Shown here: positions 17,048 through 25,999 of the stretch, piece after piece
Position numbering within the stretch: the first letter of the stretch is position 1
Layout of the letters: each line of letters opens with the position of its first letter
From: Vreelandella zhuhanensis
GTDB lineage: Bacteria; Pseudomonadota; Gammaproteobacteria; Pseudomonadales; Halomonadaceae
Reading direction: 5' to 3'
Length of the DNA: 64,000 nt
Assembly (NCBI RefSeq): GCF_009793355.1
Contig: NZ_WTKP01000001.1
Location: 434,001 to 498,000, forward strand
The notes under the pieces: model-generated
Databases searched by the model: none
What the model was told of the DNA's origin: nothing
Seen by the model: the letters and a program-made list of their open reading frames with translations, nothing else
Made by a program: the position numbers and the translations under genes

Positions 17048-18688
17048 TCAGGCGGAAAGACTGGCCTCGAGCTGCTGGCGCAACATGAACTTCTGGATCT
17101 TCCCGGTCGAGGTGGTCGGCAACGGCCCGAAGATCACCTTTTTGGGCGCCTTGAAGCGGCTGATATTCTCCTGACAGAAAGCGATCAGGGCGGCTTCGCT
17201 CAACTCGCTGCCGGGCCGCAGCTGGACAAAGGCCGCTGGGACTTCACCCCACTTGGCATCCGCCATCGCCACTACGGCCGCGAGTTCGACGTCGCCGTGG
17301 CGCTGGATGATGTCCTCGACCTCCAGAGAAGTGATGTTTTCCCCGCCCGAGATGATCACGTCCTTCAGCCGGTCGCGAATCTTGATGTAGCCATCCGACT
17401 CCACCACGGCCAAATCCCCGGAGTGAAACCAGCCGCCGGCAAAGGCTTCGCGGGTGGCGGCTTCGTTGCGCAGGTAGCCCTTCATGACGATATTGCCCCG
17501 GAACATGATCTCGCCCACCGTCTCGCCGTCGGCGGGGACGGGTTCCTGCGTGACCATGTCCAGCACCGCGATGCTTTCCTGCAGCGGGTAGGTCACCCCC
17601 TGACGCCCGTTGAGCCGGACCCGCTCCTCCAGGGGACGTTGATCCCAGCCATCCTGTTTGGCGCACACCGAAGCGGGGCCATAGGTCTCGGTCAGGCCGT
17701 AGACGTGGGTGAGCTCGAAACCGATCTTCTCCATCCGCTCCAGCACCGATGCGGGCGGCGCCGCGCCGGCGATCAGCCCCGACACCTTGTGCTCGATCGG
17801 TTCCCGCGCAGCCACTGCGGCATCGGCGATCATGGCGTGGACGACGGGGGCACCGCAGTAATGGCTGACCCTATGCTGCCTGATCAGGCCCAGGATCACC
17901 TCCGGGTCGACCCGGCGCAGACAGACGTTGGTCCCGCCGATCGCCGCCAGCGTCCACGGGAAGCACCAGCCGTTGCAGTGAAACATCGGCAGCGTCCAGA
18001 GGTAGACCACCTCCCGGGGCAGCGTCCAGGACAGGACGTTGCTGACCGCATTCAGGTAGGCGCCGCGATGGTGGCTGACGACCCCCTTGGGGTTGCCGGT
18101 GGTGCCGGAGGTGTAGCCCAGCGCAATCGCATCCCATTCGTCGGCCGGCAGTTGCCAGTCGTCCCGCTCCGGTTGCTCGGCCAGCAACGCCTCGTACTCC
18201 AGGTCACCGATAAAGCGCTCTTCGCCCTGACTCGGGTCGGACACGTTGATCACCATGGGTGCCGGTCCTTTTAACCGGGCCAAGGCCTTTTCGACCACGT
18301 CCACGTACTCGGGATCAACCAGCAGCAGGCGCGAGCGGCTATGATCGAGAATGAAGGCCACGGCTTCCGGATCAAGGCGGATGTTGATCGCATTCAATAC
18401 CGCTCCCACCATGGGCACGCCGAAGTGGGCTTCGTACATGGCCGGGATATTCGGCAGCATGACGGCCACCGTATCGCCCCGGCCGATGCCGAAATGCTTC
18501 AACAGGGATGCCAGTCGACAACAGCGGGAGTAGGTCTGCCGCCAGCTGTAACGCCTCTCGTTGTAGATCAGCGCCGTCCTGTCGGGATAAACGGCGGCCG
18601 CCCGTTTGATAAAACTCAAGGGCGACAGCGGAACATAATTGGCCGTTGTCTTTTCGAGGGCCTCATTGAAATCGCAGATATCATTCAT
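17048..18688 (-). CDS. Acyl-CoA synthetase (AMP-forming)
   Basis: A 546-residue ANL-family ligase. Core motif A3 is LGYTSGTTGNPKGVVSHHRG; A5 is YGLTETYGP; A8 includes HSGDLAVVESDGYIKIRDRLKD; the catalytic Lys is in PTTSTGKIQKF near the C-terminus. The N-terminus (NYVPLSPLSFIKRAAAVYPD) is typical of the short/medium-chain acyl group that includes DmdB-like methylmercaptopropionate-CoA ligases and plant AAE enzymes. The substrate cannot be read from the sequence. It lies just upstream of the LysR gene and downstream of an enoyl-CoA hydratase gene, so the two probably act on one acid. Confidence 0.85.
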   Translation of the reverse strand: MNDICDFNEALEKTTANYVPLSPLSFIKRAAAVYPDRTALIYNERRYSWRQTYSRCCRLASLLKHFGIGRGDTVAVMLPNIPAMYEAHFGVPMVGAVLNAINIRLDPEAVAFILDHSRSRLLLVDPEYVDVVEKALARLKGPAPMVINVSDPSQGEERFIGDLEYEALLAEQPERDDWQLPADEWDAIALGYTSGTTGNPKGVVSHHRGAYLNAVSNVLSWTLPREVVYLWTLPMFHCNGWCFPWTLAAIGGTNVCLRRVDPEVILGLIRQHRVSHYCGAPVVHAMIADAAVAAREPIEHKVSGLIAGAAPPASVLERMEKIGFELTHVYGLTETYGPASVCAKQDGWDQRPLEERVRLNGRQGVTYPLQESIAVLDMVTQEPVPADGETVGEIMFRGNIVMKGYLRNEAATREAFAGGWFHSGDLAVVESDGYIKIRDRLKDVIISGGENITSLEVEDIIQRHGDVELAAVVAMADAKWGEVPAAFVQLRPGSELSEAALIAFCQENISRFKAPKKVIFGPLPTTSTGKIQKFMLRQQLEASLSA

Positions 18689-18726
18689 GGTCTTTCCCCT
18701 GTTGTTTTTATTGTGCGAAATACTCG

Positions 18727-19527
18727 CTAGCAGCCCGGTAGTGCCCAGACGGGTTTACGCTTTCCGAGAAAGGCATCAATCCCCTCGCCTGCGTCAGGAC
18801 TCAGCATGTTTTCGGCCATCACATTGCCGGCAAAGTCGTAGGCGTCGGCCAGTGCCATCTCGCGCTGGGGATGAAACATGGATTTTCCAAAGCGCACCGC
18901 CGCAGGACTCTTGCTCAGGATCTGTTCCACCTTGTCGGCCACGGCAGTCTCCAGATCGGAGTCAGCGGTGACATCACTCAACAGCCCCCACTCCAGAGCA
19001 GTCTCCGCGTCGATAAACTGGCCTGATACCAGCATGTCGAACGCCCGCTTGGGAGAGACGTTGCGTGACAGCGCCACGGCGGGGGTCGAGCAGAACAGGC
19101 CCACGTTGATGCCCGACACCGCGAAGCTGGCCGATCGGGCGGCGATGGCCAGGTCGCAGCTGGCCACCAACTGGCACCCGGCCGCCGTGGCCATGCCCTG
19201 GACCTTGGCGATGACCGGCACCGGCAGCGCGACAACACTCTGCATCAGCCGGCTGCAGCCGCGAAACAGCGCCTGGTAATAGGAGTGGTCGGAATTTTCA
19301 CGCATTTCCCGCAGGTCGTGACCGGCGCAAAATCCCCGCCCCTTGGCACCGATCACCACACAGCGGACAGCGGGGTCGGCGGCGATCGCATCCAGCTCCC
19401 GCTGCAAGGCGGCCAGCATCGTTTCGGACAGGGTGTTGAATTTATCCGGCCGATTCAATGTGAGGTAGACGGCTCCATCCTTGTCCTCCCTGAGAAGAAT
19501 GTCTTCCGACGCTTGACTGTGACTCAT
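18727..19527 (-). CDS. Enoyl-CoA hydratase/isomerase family protein
   Basis: A 266-residue crotonase-fold enzyme. The oxyanion-hole segments are GRGFCAGHDLREM and MATAAGCQLVASCDLAIA. The second glutamate of classic hydratases is not obvious (SGINVGLFCSTPAVALSRNV), as in ECHDC3-like members, so hydratase activity is not assured. It sits 38 bases upstream of the acyl-CoA ligase, in the same operon; together they could activate and hydrate a short or branched unsaturated acid. Confidence 0.8.
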   Translation of the reverse strand: MSHSQASEDILLREDKDGAVYLTLNRPDKFNTLSETMLAALQRELDAIAADPAVRCVVIGAKGRGFCAGHDLREMRENSDHSYYQALFRGCSRLMQSVVALPVPVIAKVQGMATAAGCQLVASCDLAIAARSASFAVSGINVGLFCSTPAVALSRNVSPKRAFDMLVSGQFIDAETALEWGLLSDVTADSDLETAVADKVEQILSKSPAAVRFGKSMFHPQREMALADAYDFAGNVMAENMLSPDAGEGIDAFLGKRKPVWALPGC

Positions 19528-19553
19528 ACATGACTCCCGCCAGAGATGGCTGG

Positions 19554-20003
19554 TTAAAGATGATTGATCGTCACCTCGGCGGTGATCGAATTGCGGATAA
19601 AACAGTTTTTATGGGCGCTGGCGTGAATTCTGGATATCGCCTTCTGGTCCGGCATCTTGTCACCACCGAAAGTAATGCGCGGCGACAATTCAATACGCGT
19701 TATCTTCAGGCCTTTTTTATCATTGCTCTCCAGATGGCCGACTGGGTCGTCCTCATAGGATTCGACCTGATAACCCTGAAAATCGGCGATGGCCAGGAAA
19801 AACAGCATATGACAGCTGGACACCGAGCTAATCAGCATTTGTTCGGGGTCGGCACAACTCGGGTCACCTTTGAATTCGACCGACGCGGAAACATTGACCT
19901 CCTGGCCACCATTCAACGTGACGTGATGATTGCGCGAGAAGGTGTTTGCATCGGTTTCGTGGGGTTTGCGCTGCCAACTGATGGCGGACTGATGAACTGA
20001 CAT
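19554..20003 (-). CDS. OsmC-family protein
   Basis: A 149-residue OsmC/Ohr-fold protein. The conserved peroxidatic and resolving cysteines appear in GDPSCADPEQMLISSVSSC (first Cys) and SSCHMLFFLAIAD (second Cys in the helix). AGGAGA lies 8 bases before the start. OsmC proteins reduce organic hydroperoxides with lipoylated proteins as electron donors; the divergent neighbour is a lipoamide-dehydrogenase-like enzyme, which fits a thiol-repair pair. It is the first gene of the operon with the enoyl-CoA hydratase. Confidence 0.82.
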   Translation of the reverse strand: MSVHQSAISWQRKPHETDANTFSRNHHVTLNGGQEVNVSASVEFKGDPSCADPEQMLISSVSSCHMLFFLAIADFQGYQVESYEDDPVGHLESNDKKGLKITRIELSPRITFGGDKMPDQKAISRIHASAHKNCFIRNSITAEVTINHL

Positions 20004-20326
20004 AGATAAGTCTCCTGCTTGCGAATGACGTCACCGTAAGTGATTCGGGAAATACCTGTAAAACGACGATTACTAAGCAGTTAGATTAGCTTAGCTAATG
20101 TGAAATCTTGCAAACTGCTTTATCAGCGGGCTGGTATCCTCACACGAGGTCAGAAGGAGGCCCACCGGCCAAGCAGCAGTGCATGGATTACAAAAAATAA
20201 GCCAAACGCTTAGAAATGATCGCTTTACCCCGTAAAAGGCCCCGGCCAGTCTGTACTTGCCCTTGTTCATTCAAACAGGAGACGAAGCCAAAACCGACAA
20301 CACCCAATAAAAAGACGAGGAGTCCC
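20004..20326. promoter_or_regulatory. Divergent promoter region osmC / lpd-like
   Basis: A 323-base gap between divergent genes. It is AT-rich near 20070-20115 (GCTTAGCTAATG tract) and should hold both promoters. No clean operator dyad was found. Confidence 0.4.
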
Positions 20327-21766
20327 ATGAGTGAATCTAGTATGCAGACCCTGAATGTTGAATACGCGATCATCGGCGCCGGCACCTCGGGGTTGGGCGC
20401 CTACTCGAAGATCAGCCGCAAGACCGATAGCCTGGTGATGATCCAGGACGGTCCCTACGGCACCACCTGCGCACGGGTCGGCTGCATGCCCAGCAAACTG
20501 CTGATCACCGCTGCCGATCACGCGCACCATCTGGCCACTAGCGATTTTTTCGGGGTGCCGGCCTCGGGTCGCGTGGATGGCCGCAAGGTCCTCGAACGGT
20601 TGCGCCGGGAGCGGGATGATCGATTTGTCGCCAACAACCTCCGCTACGTCGACAAGATTACGGCCCATCACAAGCTGGAAGGACGCGCCCGGTTCATCGC
20701 ACCGGGCCGCCTCAGGGTGGGCGAATCGGTCGAGGTCAATGCGAAGAAGTTCATCCTCGCCTGCGGCTCCCGGCCTGTGGTCAACGAGGTGTTCGAGCCC
20801 GTGATGGCCCGCGTCCTCACCAGCGATACGGTCTTCGAGCTGGAGGACCTGCCCCGCTCGATAGCCGTGATCGGCATGGGCGTCATTGCGCTGGAACTGG
20901 GGCAGGCACTCCATCGACTGGGCGTCGAAACGACAATCTATGGCCGCTCCGGAACGATCAACGCCCTCACCCACCCGGCCATGCAGCAGGAAGCGCTTGG
21001 TAGCCTCGCCACCGAACTGGATATCTACCCAAGCGGCCAGGTGATGAGCACCTGGGAGGACGCTGAAGGCGCCTGGATCGAGTACGAGCAGTCGAATGGC
21101 CAGCGGGTCACCAAGGTGTTCGACAAGGTACTGGTCGCCACGGGTCGGGTCTCCAACGTAGACCGATTGGGCATGGAGCATAGCGGCGTGGAATTCACTG
21201 AAGCCGGCGTGGTGACAGTCGATCCGCAGACGATGCGCTGCTCTGGCCATCCCGTTTTTATTGCCGGAGATGCGACCGACCACCTGCCGGTGTGGCATGA
21301 AGCCTTCGATGAGGGACGTATCGCCGCCGATAATGCGTTGAACTACCCGGAAGCGGTGCCTGCACAGCGTAGACCGCCATTGATGGTATTCTTCACCGAT
21401 CCTCAGATCGCCATCATCGGCCAGAGTTTCCGGCAACTTGAAGGTCAGGAGATTGTCATTGGCGACCTGCCATTTACCAGTCCCCGCCATGTGGTCTGGA
21501 ACAAGATCCAGGGCCGTATTCAGGTCTACCTGGACGCGCGAACCGGCGTCATTCTAGGAGCCGAGTTGCTGGGATACCAGGCTGAACACCTGGCACATCT
21601 GCTTGCCCTAGCCATCACACACAGCATGACGGCGGAGCAAGTCCTATCGATGCCAATTTACCATCCCAGTGCCGAAGAGCTGTTGCGGGATGTTTTGATC
21701 GACGCTCGGGAAAAGCGCAGGCGTTACCTGATTACGCTTGCTGATCATGCTATTACGACAGTCTGA
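20327..21766 (+). CDS. Dihydrolipoamide dehydrogenase-like flavoenzyme
   Basis: A 479-residue class I pyridine nucleotide-disulfide oxidoreductase. The FAD site is IIGAGTSGLGAYSKI, the redox disulfide CARVGC (CxxxxC, residues about 48-53), the NAD site VIGMGVIALELGQAL, and the C-terminal base pair PIYHPSAEE. All catalytic residues are present. No E1 or E2 complex genes are nearby, so it is not a standard 2-oxoacid dehydrogenase subunit; it may reduce a stand-alone lipoyl protein or serve the OsmC protein. The ATG at 20327 has GAGGAG just upstream; the long upstream extension of the frame is probably not translated. Confidence 0.82.
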   Translation: MSESSMQTLNVEYAIIGAGTSGLGAYSKISRKTDSLVMIQDGPYGTTCARVGCMPSKLLITAADHAHHLATSDFFGVPASGRVDGRKVLERLRRERDDRFVANNLRYVDKITAHHKLEGRARFIAPGRLRVGESVEVNAKKFILACGSRPVVNEVFEPVMARVLTSDTVFELEDLPRSIAVIGMGVIALELGQALHRLGVETTIYGRSGTINALTHPAMQQEALGSLATELDIYPSGQVMSTWEDAEGAWIEYEQSNGQRVTKVFDKVLVATGRVSNVDRLGMEHSGVEFTEAGVVTVDPQTMRCSGHPVFIAGDATDHLPVWHEAFDEGRIAADNALNYPEAVPAQRRPPLMVFFTDPQIAIIGQSFRQLEGQEIVIGDLPFTSPRHVVWNKIQGRIQVYLDARTGVILGAELLGYQAEHLAHLLALAITHSMTAEQVLSMPIYHPSAEELLRDVLIDAREKRRRYLITLADHAITTV

Positions 21767-21806
21767 GCTATACTGGAACCCTCTTGTCAGTCAAGGATTT
21801 AGCGCC

Positions 21807-21845
21807 ATGGCCCGTAACTTCATCCAGTTCCAGCATGGGCGCCTC
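21807..21845 (+). pseudogene. Possible IS1595-type transposase start remnant
   Basis: The short reading frame begins MARNFIQFQHG, which resembles the N-terminus of IS1595-family transposases (MARN-x-IQFQ-x-GLSL), then diverges. No catalytic part is present. A longer remnant of the same family lies at about 28.4-28.6 kb. Confidence 0.3.
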
Positions 21846-21940
21846 ATCACCGTCAGTGGCCGTGCCAGCGCGCAGATCCCCGCCTTCAACGGGGCCAAGA
21901 CCGTGCTGGGTTTTGGGATCACAATGAAGGCTGCTAATAA

Positions 21941-22432
21941 ATGAGAAAAATTGCTATTGATGCTGCGGACATTCGCATTCTTTGCGCAGTGCAACAGCAT
22001 GGGCAGCTCAGCAAAATCAAGCTGTCAGAGCTAGTCAATCTTTCTCCGACGCCATGTTGGGTTCGCTTCAACCGATTAAAGGCAGCTGGGCTGATACGTG
22101 GATATCATGCGGACATCGCGCTCGATAAAATCGCGGCTGTCACGACGGTGATTGTCACAGTTTCGCTCAAGGAGCATCGCAAATCGGATTTCGACCGCTT
22201 TGAGAATCATATCGGTCAAGTGGATGGGATCGTCGAATGTATAGCGACGGGGGGTGGCATGGATTACGTCTTGAAAGTAGTCGCGCCTAGCCTTCCCGCT
22301 TTTCAGCACGTGATGGAAGAACTTCTTTCAGCGGAGCTGGGGATCGACCGCTACATGACTTACATCGCAACCAGAGAGATCAAATCGACTCAACCCAATC
22401 TTGCTAACCTGATGACTGACCCAGGGAACTGA
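21941..22432 (+). CDS. Lrp/AsnC-family transcriptional regulator
   Basis: A 163-residue protein with an N-terminal AsnC helix-turn-helix (LSKIKLSELVNLSPTPCWVR) and a C-terminal RAM ligand domain ending MTDPGN. Members regulate amino acid and C1 metabolism and often bind small amino acids. It converges on the C1 operon; a 36-base sequence at its 3' end recurs inverted upstream of the dmdA-like gene. The ribosome site is weak (GAAGG 12 bases upstream). Confidence 0.85.
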   Translation: MRKIAIDAADIRILCAVQQHGQLSKIKLSELVNLSPTPCWVRFNRLKAAGLIRGYHADIALDKIAAVTTVIVTVSLKEHRKSDFDRFENHIGQVDGIVECIATGGGMDYVLKVVAPSLPAFQHVMEELLSAELGIDRYMTYIATREIKSTQPNLANLMTDPGN

Positions 22433-22445
22433 ACCGGAAGGAGCG
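22410..22445 (+). repeat. Inverted repeat copy 1 (lrp 3' end)
   Basis: TGATGACTGACCCAGG and following bases, spanning the last codons and stop of lrp. It matches the reverse complement of 27356-27391 with only a few changes. Confidence 0.65.
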
Positions 22446-22465
22446 TCTGCTCCAGATCCTCGCCT

Positions 22466-22485
22466 ATAACGCCGCCTTGGCGGCG
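22466..22485. terminator. GC-rich hairpin between lrp and folD
   Basis: An inverted repeat ACGCCGCC-TT-GGCGGCGT in the gap between two converging genes. There is no strong T-run, so termination is likely but not certain. Confidence 0.4.
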
Positions 22486-22514
22486 TCGGAATCGATCAGG
22501 GCATGATCTGAAGG

Positions 22515-23375
22515 TCAGGCCAACTGACGCCTTGCTGCGCGTGTCGTATTCAAAAGCAGGCAAGCGATCGTCATCGGGCCCACGCCACCGGGCACCGGCG
22601 TAATTGCACCAGCGATCCGGGCAACCGATTCAAAAGCCACATCACCCATGAGCTTTCTCTTGCCATCAAGATCAATGGCGTTGATACCGACATCAATGAC
22701 CGTTGCACCAGGCTTGATCCAGTCAGCGTTGATGAGCTCCGCCCGGCCAGCCGCCGCCACCACAATATCGGCATTGCGGCAAAGTGATTCGATATTCTTC
22801 GTTCGTGAATGTGCAATAGTGACAGTACAGTCTGCCTGCAACAGTAGCGCAGCCATCGGCTTCCCCACAATATTAGAGCGCCCCACCACCACAGCATTTT
22901 TACCACTAAGATCCGAATGGACCTGACGCAGCATGATCATGCAACCTTGTGGCGTGCACGGTACTAGCGACGCTCGCCCGGCAGCCAGTGCTCCGACATT
23001 TAGCGGGTGAAAGCCATCAACATCCTTGACCGGATTGATGGCAGCTATCACCTCCTCCTCATCGAGATGCGAGGGTAGTGGCAGCTGCACCAGAATGCCG
23101 TGCACCTGAGAATCATTGTTCAGAACATCGATTAGCTGATTCAGGGCATCCTGGGTGCATTCGGCGTCAAGGCGGTGCGCAATAGAACACACCCCCGCTT
23201 CTTCCGCCCGCTTTACCTTATTTCTCACATACACCTGGCTGGCAGGATCTTCGCCCACCAGCACCACAGCCAGCGTCGGCACTATGCCATACTCGGCCCT
23301 GAGCAGTTCGACTTCAGAAGCAACCTCTTGCAGAACCTGAGTCGAGAGCTGTTTTCCGTCAATTAATTGAGCCAT
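22515..23375 (-). CDS. folD: FolD, methylene-THF dehydrogenase/cyclohydrolase
   Basis: A 286-residue bifunctional enzyme that oxidises 5,10-methylene-THF with NADP and hydrolyses methenyl-THF to 10-formyl-THF. Conserved segments: [14 protein letters not shown] with the catalytic Lys, [48 protein letters not shown] and the C-terminal [11 protein letters not shown]. Last gene of the C1 operon, 14 bases after purU. Here it would supply the middle oxidation step on the way from methyl-THF to formate. Confidence 0.95.
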   Translation of the reverse strand: MAQLIDGKQLSTQVLQEVASEVELLRAEYGIVPTLAVVLVGEDPASQVYVRNKVKRAEEAGVCSIAHRLDAECTQDALNQLIDVLNNDSQVHGILVQLPLPSHLDEEEVIAAINPVKDVDGFHPLNVGALAAGRASLVPCTPQGCMIMLRQVHSDLSGKNAVVVGRSNIVGKPMAALLLQADCTVTIAHSRTKNIESLCRNADIVVAAAGRAELINADWIKPGATVIDVGINAIDLDGKRKLMGDVAFESVARIAGAITPVPGGVGPMTIACLLLNTTRAARRQLA

Positions 23376-23389
23376 GACTCCCTCTACTT

Positions 23390-24265
23390 CTATTTGAAAA
23401 TAACGGTTTTGTTACCCGAGAGAAAGACGCGGTGCTCTGTATGCAATTTCACCGCGCGTGCCAGCGCCATCGTTTCGGTATCCCGACCTAGAGCAACCAG
23501 TTCGTCCGGGTAGTAAGCATGGTTAACCGGCTGCACGGCCTGTTCGATAATCGGACCTTCATCCAGGTCACCGGTCACATAATGCGCAGTGGCACCGATC
23601 AGCTTAACGCCACGCTCAAACGCCTGATGATAAGGTTTGCCGCCTTTAAAGCCCGGCAGGAAGGAATGATGGATATTGATGGCCCGGCCGTGCAACTTCT
23701 CACAGAGCTTATCGGACAACACTTGCATATACCGCGCTAGCACCACCAGCTCGGTGCCGGTCTGGTTGACGATATTGAGCAGCTCAGCTTCCTTTTCCGG
23801 TTTGGTTTCTTTTGTCACCGGCAGGTAAATAAAGCGAATGCCTTCATGCTCGGCTATCGGTCTAAGGTCCAGATGGTTGGATACCACCGCGACAATCTCG
23901 ATGTTTAACTCGCCCTTGTGATAACGGTAGAGAAGATCAACCAGACAGTGATCAAACCGAGATACCATGATCAAGACTTTTGTCGGGCGGTGGGCCTCAT
24001 GCATCTCCCACTTCAGGCCGAATTTATCTGCAAGGTCAGCAAACCCGGTGCGCATCTCTTCAAAGGAGCAGCAGGAATCAGGAAGAGTATTGAACACAGT
24101 ACGCATGAAAAACTGGCCGGTGACTTTGTCATCGAATTGAGATAATTCGTAGATATAGCCGCCATGCTCTGACAGATAAGATGTAATACCGGCAACAATA
24201 TTAGGCCCAGTTTCGCAGCTGACGGTAAGAACAAATTGGTTAGTGTGGTCCAGATTTTTTGTCAT
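23390..24265 (-). CDS. purU: PurU, formyltetrahydrofolate deformylase
   Basis: A 291-residue protein with an N-terminal ACT domain ([20 protein letters not shown]) and a C-terminal formyltransferase-fold domain. The catalytic Asn-His-Asp set is present ([39 protein letters not shown]). It hydrolyses 10-formyl-THF to formate and THF. In this operon it would be the exit step that regenerates free THF. The ATG at 24265 starts the ACT domain; an upstream extension to 24334 is not supported. Confidence 0.93.
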   Translation of the reverse strand: MTKNLDHTNQFVLTVSCETGPNIVAGITSYLSEHGGYIYELSQFDDKVTGQFFMRTVFNTLPDSCCSFEEMRTGFADLADKFGLKWEMHEAHRPTKVLIMVSRFDHCLVDLLYRYHKGELNIEIVAVVSNHLDLRPIAEHEGIRFIYLPVTKETKPEKEAELLNIVNQTGTELVVLARYMQVLSDKLCEKLHGRAINIHHSFLPGFKGGKPYHQAFERGVKLIGATAHYVTGDLDEGPIIEQAVQPVNHAYYPDELVALGRDTETMALARAVKLHTEHRVFLSGNKTVIFK

Positions 24266-24411
24266 AACAGAAAGCCTATAAATGTTAGTGATTGTTTTTC
24301 TATTCGCTAGACACAAAAATCTGAACACTCTCATCTGATTCAGTGAAACTTCAGACTCAATTGTTTAGCGAGTTATTCACTTTTCAACCGGGGAATATAA
24401 TCACTTATTAT

Positions 24412-25425
24412 TTAAGCGCGGTTCCTCCTAAGCACTTCGTCGCTGGAGGGAGACCATAGCTGTCGTTCATCAAGCACTCCGGATTTTTCGATAATTTCTG
24501 CTACAGTATCTTCCTGGCGATGGGCCATCACGTGGACACCGCTAACTCCCTCAATCTCTCGCAGCTGCTGGATGAGCTCGATACATATCTTCTGCCCCTC
24601 TTTTTTCTGATCCTTTGCGCCTTCCAGACGCTTGATCACTGCGTCCGGAATGTGAATCCCCGGGACATTATTACGCATCCAGACTGCCGTTCGCGCTGAA
24701 GCCAGCGGCCCCACTCCGGGCAGGATAAAACACTTTTCCAGTAATCCCAGATCACGCGAGCGGTCCATAAACGTTCTGAAACGCGGTAGATCGAAGCAGT
24801 ACTGTGTCTGAATAAATTGAGCACCTGCTGCTATTTTTTTCGCCAGCCTATGAGGTCGGAAATCGTAGGGCGGAACAAATGGGTTTTCTGCCGCACCGAG
24901 AAAAACCCGCGGCGGATCACTGATCTTTCGACCGCTGCAAAACTCATTCTTATCGCGTAATCTGGCTACCGTTTCCAGCAATGAAATGGAGTCGAGATCA
25001 AAAACCGGCTTGGCTTCCGGATGATCCCCTACCTGCACACCATCACCCGTCAGGCAGAGGATGTTGTTGATACCCAGTGCTGCACCACCCAGCACATCCC
25101 CCTGAATGGCAAGCCGGTTTTTATCGCGGCAGGAGATCTGCATCACCGTCTCATAACCTACCCGTGACAGCAGCGCACACATCGCAACGCTTGACATATG
25201 ACAGTTAGCGCCGGAGCCATCGGTAGCGTTCATACCGTCCACGTAACCGTCGAATACTCGGGCCCGGGCGTAGACCTCCTCCGGGTTCGCCGAGTCAGGT
25301 GGAGCCAGTTCGGCGGTGACCGCAAAATGCCCGGTCCTCAGCACCCGTTCCAGTCGTCCGGCAGAGCTATAGCCCGGTTTCCTTGATACTGGATTGCAAT
25401 CATCAGCTCCATCGTTAAAGCTCAC
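24412..25425 (-). CDS. metF: Methylenetetrahydrofolate reductase, MetF
   Basis: A 337-residue TIM-barrel flavoprotein that interconverts 5-methyl-THF and 5,10-methylene-THF. Typical segments: FAVTAELAPPDSANPEEVYA (with the conserved Glu), ILCLTGDGVQVGDHPEAK, GAAENPFVPPYDFRP, GAQFIQTQYCFDLPRF. It starts with GTG whose bases overlap the TGA of the upstream metV-like gene (GTGA), indicating a coupled pair. In a demethylation operon it would run in the oxidising direction, as in acetogen-type MetVF enzymes working in reverse; direction is inferred. Confidence 0.9.
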   Translation of the reverse strand: MSFNDGADDCNPVSRKPGYSSAGRLERVLRTGHFAVTAELAPPDSANPEEVYARARVFDGYVDGMNATDGSGANCHMSSVAMCALLSRVGYETVMQISCRDKNRLAIQGDVLGGAALGINNILCLTGDGVQVGDHPEAKPVFDLDSISLLETVARLRDKNEFCSGRKISDPPRVFLGAAENPFVPPYDFRPHRLAKKIAAGAQFIQTQYCFDLPRFRTFMDRSRDLGLLEKCFILPGVGPLASARTAVWMRNNVPGIHIPDAVIKRLEGAKDQKKEGQKICIELIQQLREIEGVSGVHVMAHRQEDTVAEIIEKSGVLDERQLWSPSSDEVLRRNRA

Positions 25426-25901
25426 TTTGAATCCCCCTTATATTCTTGTTGTTTTAGATCCGATGCCCTACGTGCCACGCGCAACCAAGACGAACTGCCC
25501 TTCTGACTATGATCAACCGGCAGTTGCACCACCTGAATCTGTTCGCCACCTTTCATCTTCTGACTTCCCTCCCAGGCTTCGACCCAGACGCATTTCATTT
25601 CCGGCTTGACCTCGCAATTGCCGTTGGCGCGTACTCCCCCACAGGGACCGTTGCGCATAGTTTTAGGGCAGTTCATCGGGCAAGACATCCCGGTAGAGCT
25701 GAGGATACACTGACCACACATCTTGCAGTCGAACAGCAACCCCTTGCTGAGCTTCTCCAGCATGCCCACCGGCTTTTCTGCGCGCTGGTAACCTACCGAC
25801 TTCCACAGCGGGTGCAACTTGACGATCACCGGTTCGAATATTCGGTAGATGACCTCAAAAAATCTCGCGTGCCGCGCGGCCCAAAGACGAACAGAATACA
25901 C
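25422..25901 (-). CDS. MetV-like cysteine-rich partner (MTHFR C-terminal domain)
   Basis: A 159-residue protein matching the methylene-THF reductase C-terminal/MetV family. It carries a cysteine cluster: LLFDCKMCGQCILSSTGMSC, then PMNCPKTMRNGPCGG, a later NCEVKPEMKC and VW. In acetogens MetV binds zinc or Fe-S and partners MetF. The start is a GTG at 25901 with a purine-rich GAGAGGC upstream; a TTG three bases earlier is possible. It overlaps metF by 4 bases and lies in the same operon as the dmdA-like gene, about 98 bases downstream. Confidence 0.82.
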   Translation of the reverse strand: MYSVRLWAARHARFFEVIYRIFEPVIVKLHPLWKSVGYQRAEKPVGMLEKLSKGLLFDCKMCGQCILSSTGMSCPMNCPKTMRNGPCGGVRANGNCEVKPEMKCVWVEAWEGSQKMKGGEQIQVVQLPVDHSQKGSSSWLRVARRASDLKQQEYKGDSK

Positions 25902-25999
25902 AAGCCTCTCCTACCACGGCAGCACCGCCGTGGAACCAATTATTGCCGCTGTCGTCGTACTCGAGCACACACTCAGGCGCTCGCATAACGGGCTGGCGT

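Noticed and set aside
20267..21490. 407-residue minus-strand frame
   Set aside because: Shadow of the Lpd-like gene, whose FAD, NAD and disulfide motifs are intact.
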